From assembly GCA_023269865.1 (NCBI GenBank), contig JAGDWR010000028.1, positions 5,786-12,362 on the forward strand: a stretch of DNA of 6,577 bases, written 5' to 3'. The DNA comes from Candidatus Methanodesulfokora sp. GTDB lineage: Archaea > Korarchaeota > Korarchaeia > Korarchaeales > Korarchaeaceae. The notes under the pieces are model-generated. The model was not told the DNA's origin and made no database searches. It worked only from the letters and a program-made list of their open reading frames with translations. Below are positions 6,168-6,577 of the stretch, in pieces. Both the position numbers and the translations under genes were made by a program. The stretch's first letter is position 1; each line of letters starts with the position of its first letter.

Positions 6168-6395
6168 TTAGATGGACTCTCCTAGAGCCTTTTTAATTTT
6201 CTCTAGGCAATCTAAACTAAGTATTCCCAGCCCCTTCACATGCTTTTCCACTCCCTCCAGCAGAAGGATTGCGGGGAACTTGCGGTATATTATGACCTTC
6301 TTATCTCCTTTTATCAATTCTATTTTGTCGTCAACATTCCTCGCAACATATCCCTTCGACAGCAAATACTCCTTTATCTCATCAAGGTTCTGCAT
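6168..6395 (-). CDS. Small protein of unknown function (75 aa)
   Basis: I do not recognise a family. The predicted protein (MQNLDEIKEYLLSKGYVARNV... to ...KKALGESI) is charged and soluble, with no signal peptide or membrane helix. It reads as an N-terminal helix (3-15), three short beta-prone stretches (about 18-50: IELIKG, KKVIIYRK, AILLLEG), then a C-terminal helix (61-73) after LGILSLDC. A small alpha-beta fold is likely. The frame stays open to 6476, but ATG 6395 is the right start because AGAGGTG lies 5 nt upstream. It falls between the edge gene, with a 43-nt gap, and the inositol synthase gene. The single cysteine (C64) gives no metal site. Coding status is supported by the ribosome site, the compact fit between neighbours and the plausible composition. 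Confidence 0.7.
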   Translation of the reverse strand: MQNLDEIKEYLLSKGYVARNVDDKIELIKGDKKVIIYRKFPAILLLEGVEKHVKGLGILSLDCLEKIKKALGESI

Positions 6396-6399
6396 GGGG

Positions 6400-6407
6400 A
6401 CACCTCT
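6400..6407 (-). promoter_or_regulatory. Strong Shine-Dalgarno for the 75-codon gene
   Basis: AGAGGTGT on the minus strand matches the archaeal GGAGGTGAT consensus closely and stands about 5 nt before ATG 6395. It decides the start in favour of the shorter reading frame and argues that this small gene is translated from a leadered or polycistronic message. Confidence 0.65.
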
Positions 6408-6419
6408 AGGTATAGGCAG

Positions 6420-6437
6420 AAATAAAAAAGAAAAAGG
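6420..6437 (-). terminator. Oligo-T terminator after the right-edge gene
   Basis: CCTTTTTCTTTTTTATTT on the minus strand begins right after the stop of the edge gene. A GGGAGC/GCTCCC hairpin lies about 20 nt earlier, inside the coding end (6456-6472). It is likely a transcription terminator, although some read-through into the 75-codon gene is possible. Confidence 0.5.
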
Positions 6438-6438
6438 T

Positions 6439-6577
6439 TTATATTGGGATGGGCAGGGAGCCAGCAGCTCCCGCATATTCCCTTAGAAGCATTCTATACA
6501 ACTTTGCCTCAAATGCCATCCTGATGAAGGGCAATTTATCTTCTTTAGGAACATCCTTCTTTTGATAAATTGGCTGA
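6439..6577 (-). CDS. C-terminal end of an unidentified protein (5' end outside window)
   Basis: The minus strand has an open frame entering from the right edge (first full codon at 6576) that runs 45 codons to TAA at 6441-6439. Its tail reads QPIYQKKDVPKEDK, then LPFIRMAFEAKLYRMLLREY and AGAAGSLPIPI. It has a predicted helix over about FIRMAFEAKLYRMLLREYAG and a short Ala/Gly/Pro end. I do not recognise the family. Evidence that it is coding: it fits the gene direction here, its composition (Lys/Glu-rich, then an amphipathic helix) is protein-like, and an oligo-T terminator follows the stop at once. No start or ribosome site can be seen. It could be the end of a much larger protein. Confidence 0.6.
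   Translation of the reverse strand, partial: QPIYQKKDVPKEDKLPFIRMAFEAKLYRMLLREYAGAAGSLPIPI

Noticed and set aside
6431..6446. Plus-strand promoter-like AAAAAGG-TTTATATT
   Set aside because: It looks like BRE+TATA on the plus strand, but no plus-strand gene follows before the window end. The box is formed by the stop codon and terminator of the minus-strand edge gene.
6172..6486. 104-codon open frame on the plus strand opposite the small gene
   Set aside because: Antisense to the 75-codon gene and to the edge gene. Its composition is low-complexity Ser/Phe, whereas the minus frame has a strong Shine-Dalgarno.
1..6577. Mobile elements, CRISPR arrays, tRNA or rRNA genes
   Set aside because: The window is almost fully occupied by coding genes with short spacers. 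No direct repeat arrays, transposase motifs, tRNA arms or rRNA-like segments were seen by eye.

Overview
The window reads as chromosomal DNA of a thermophilic archaeon. It carries an archaeal/eukaryotic-type ABCE1 (ribosome recycling), a two-subunit indolepyruvate:ferredoxin oxidoreductase, an archaeal-type inositol-phosphate synthase, and a dCTP deaminase/ThyX pair. Arginine is written mostly AGA/AGG and isoleucine often ATA. Spacers are short, with TATA/BRE-like boxes and oligo-T tracts instead of bacterial -35/-10 boxes. I would guess the TACK side of the archaea (Thermoproteota or Korarchaeota-like), but marker-gene phylogeny would be needed to settle it.

Left half, plus strand (1-3613): the 3' part of iorA, then iorB beginning directly after the iorA stop, then ABCE1 after a 33-nt gap, then a five-helix Yip1-like membrane protein starting within about 25 nt of the ABCE1 stop. 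The spacing suggests one transcription unit, perhaps with an extra promoter just before ABCE1. IorA and ABCE1 each carry two 4Fe-4S clusters, so the left end is rich in iron-sulfur proteins.

Right half, minus strand (3555-6577), read from right to left: the 3' end of an unrecognised gene at the window edge, a 75-codon gene of unknown function with a strong Shine-Dalgarno, inositol-1-phosphate synthase with a clear TATA/BRE, then dcd and thyX joined by an ATGA overlap. dcd-thyX is a compact route toward dTMP: Dcd deaminates dCTP to dUTP, a dUTPase activity gives dUMP, and ThyX methylates dUMP. The inositol-phosphate synthase feeds inositol phospholipids and, in hyperthermophiles, di-myo-inositol phosphate. 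The minus-strand spacers after the edge gene, after the 75-codon gene and after the inositol synthase all contain oligo-T tracts that look like archaeal terminators.

The two gene blocks converge, and their last genes (Yip1-like and thyX) share 59 bp of coding sequence. The most notable protein-level observation is in ABCE1. The Q-loop glutamine of NBD1 is a glutamate and the NBD2 signature is LSSGE instead of LSGGE. Both changes belong to the same composite ATP site (site I), while site II looks canonical. There is no CRISPR array, insertion sequence, tRNA or rRNA, and no gene-free stretch over 300 bases. I do not see a clearly new multi-gene system; the region is mostly housekeeping genes with a few unusual details.
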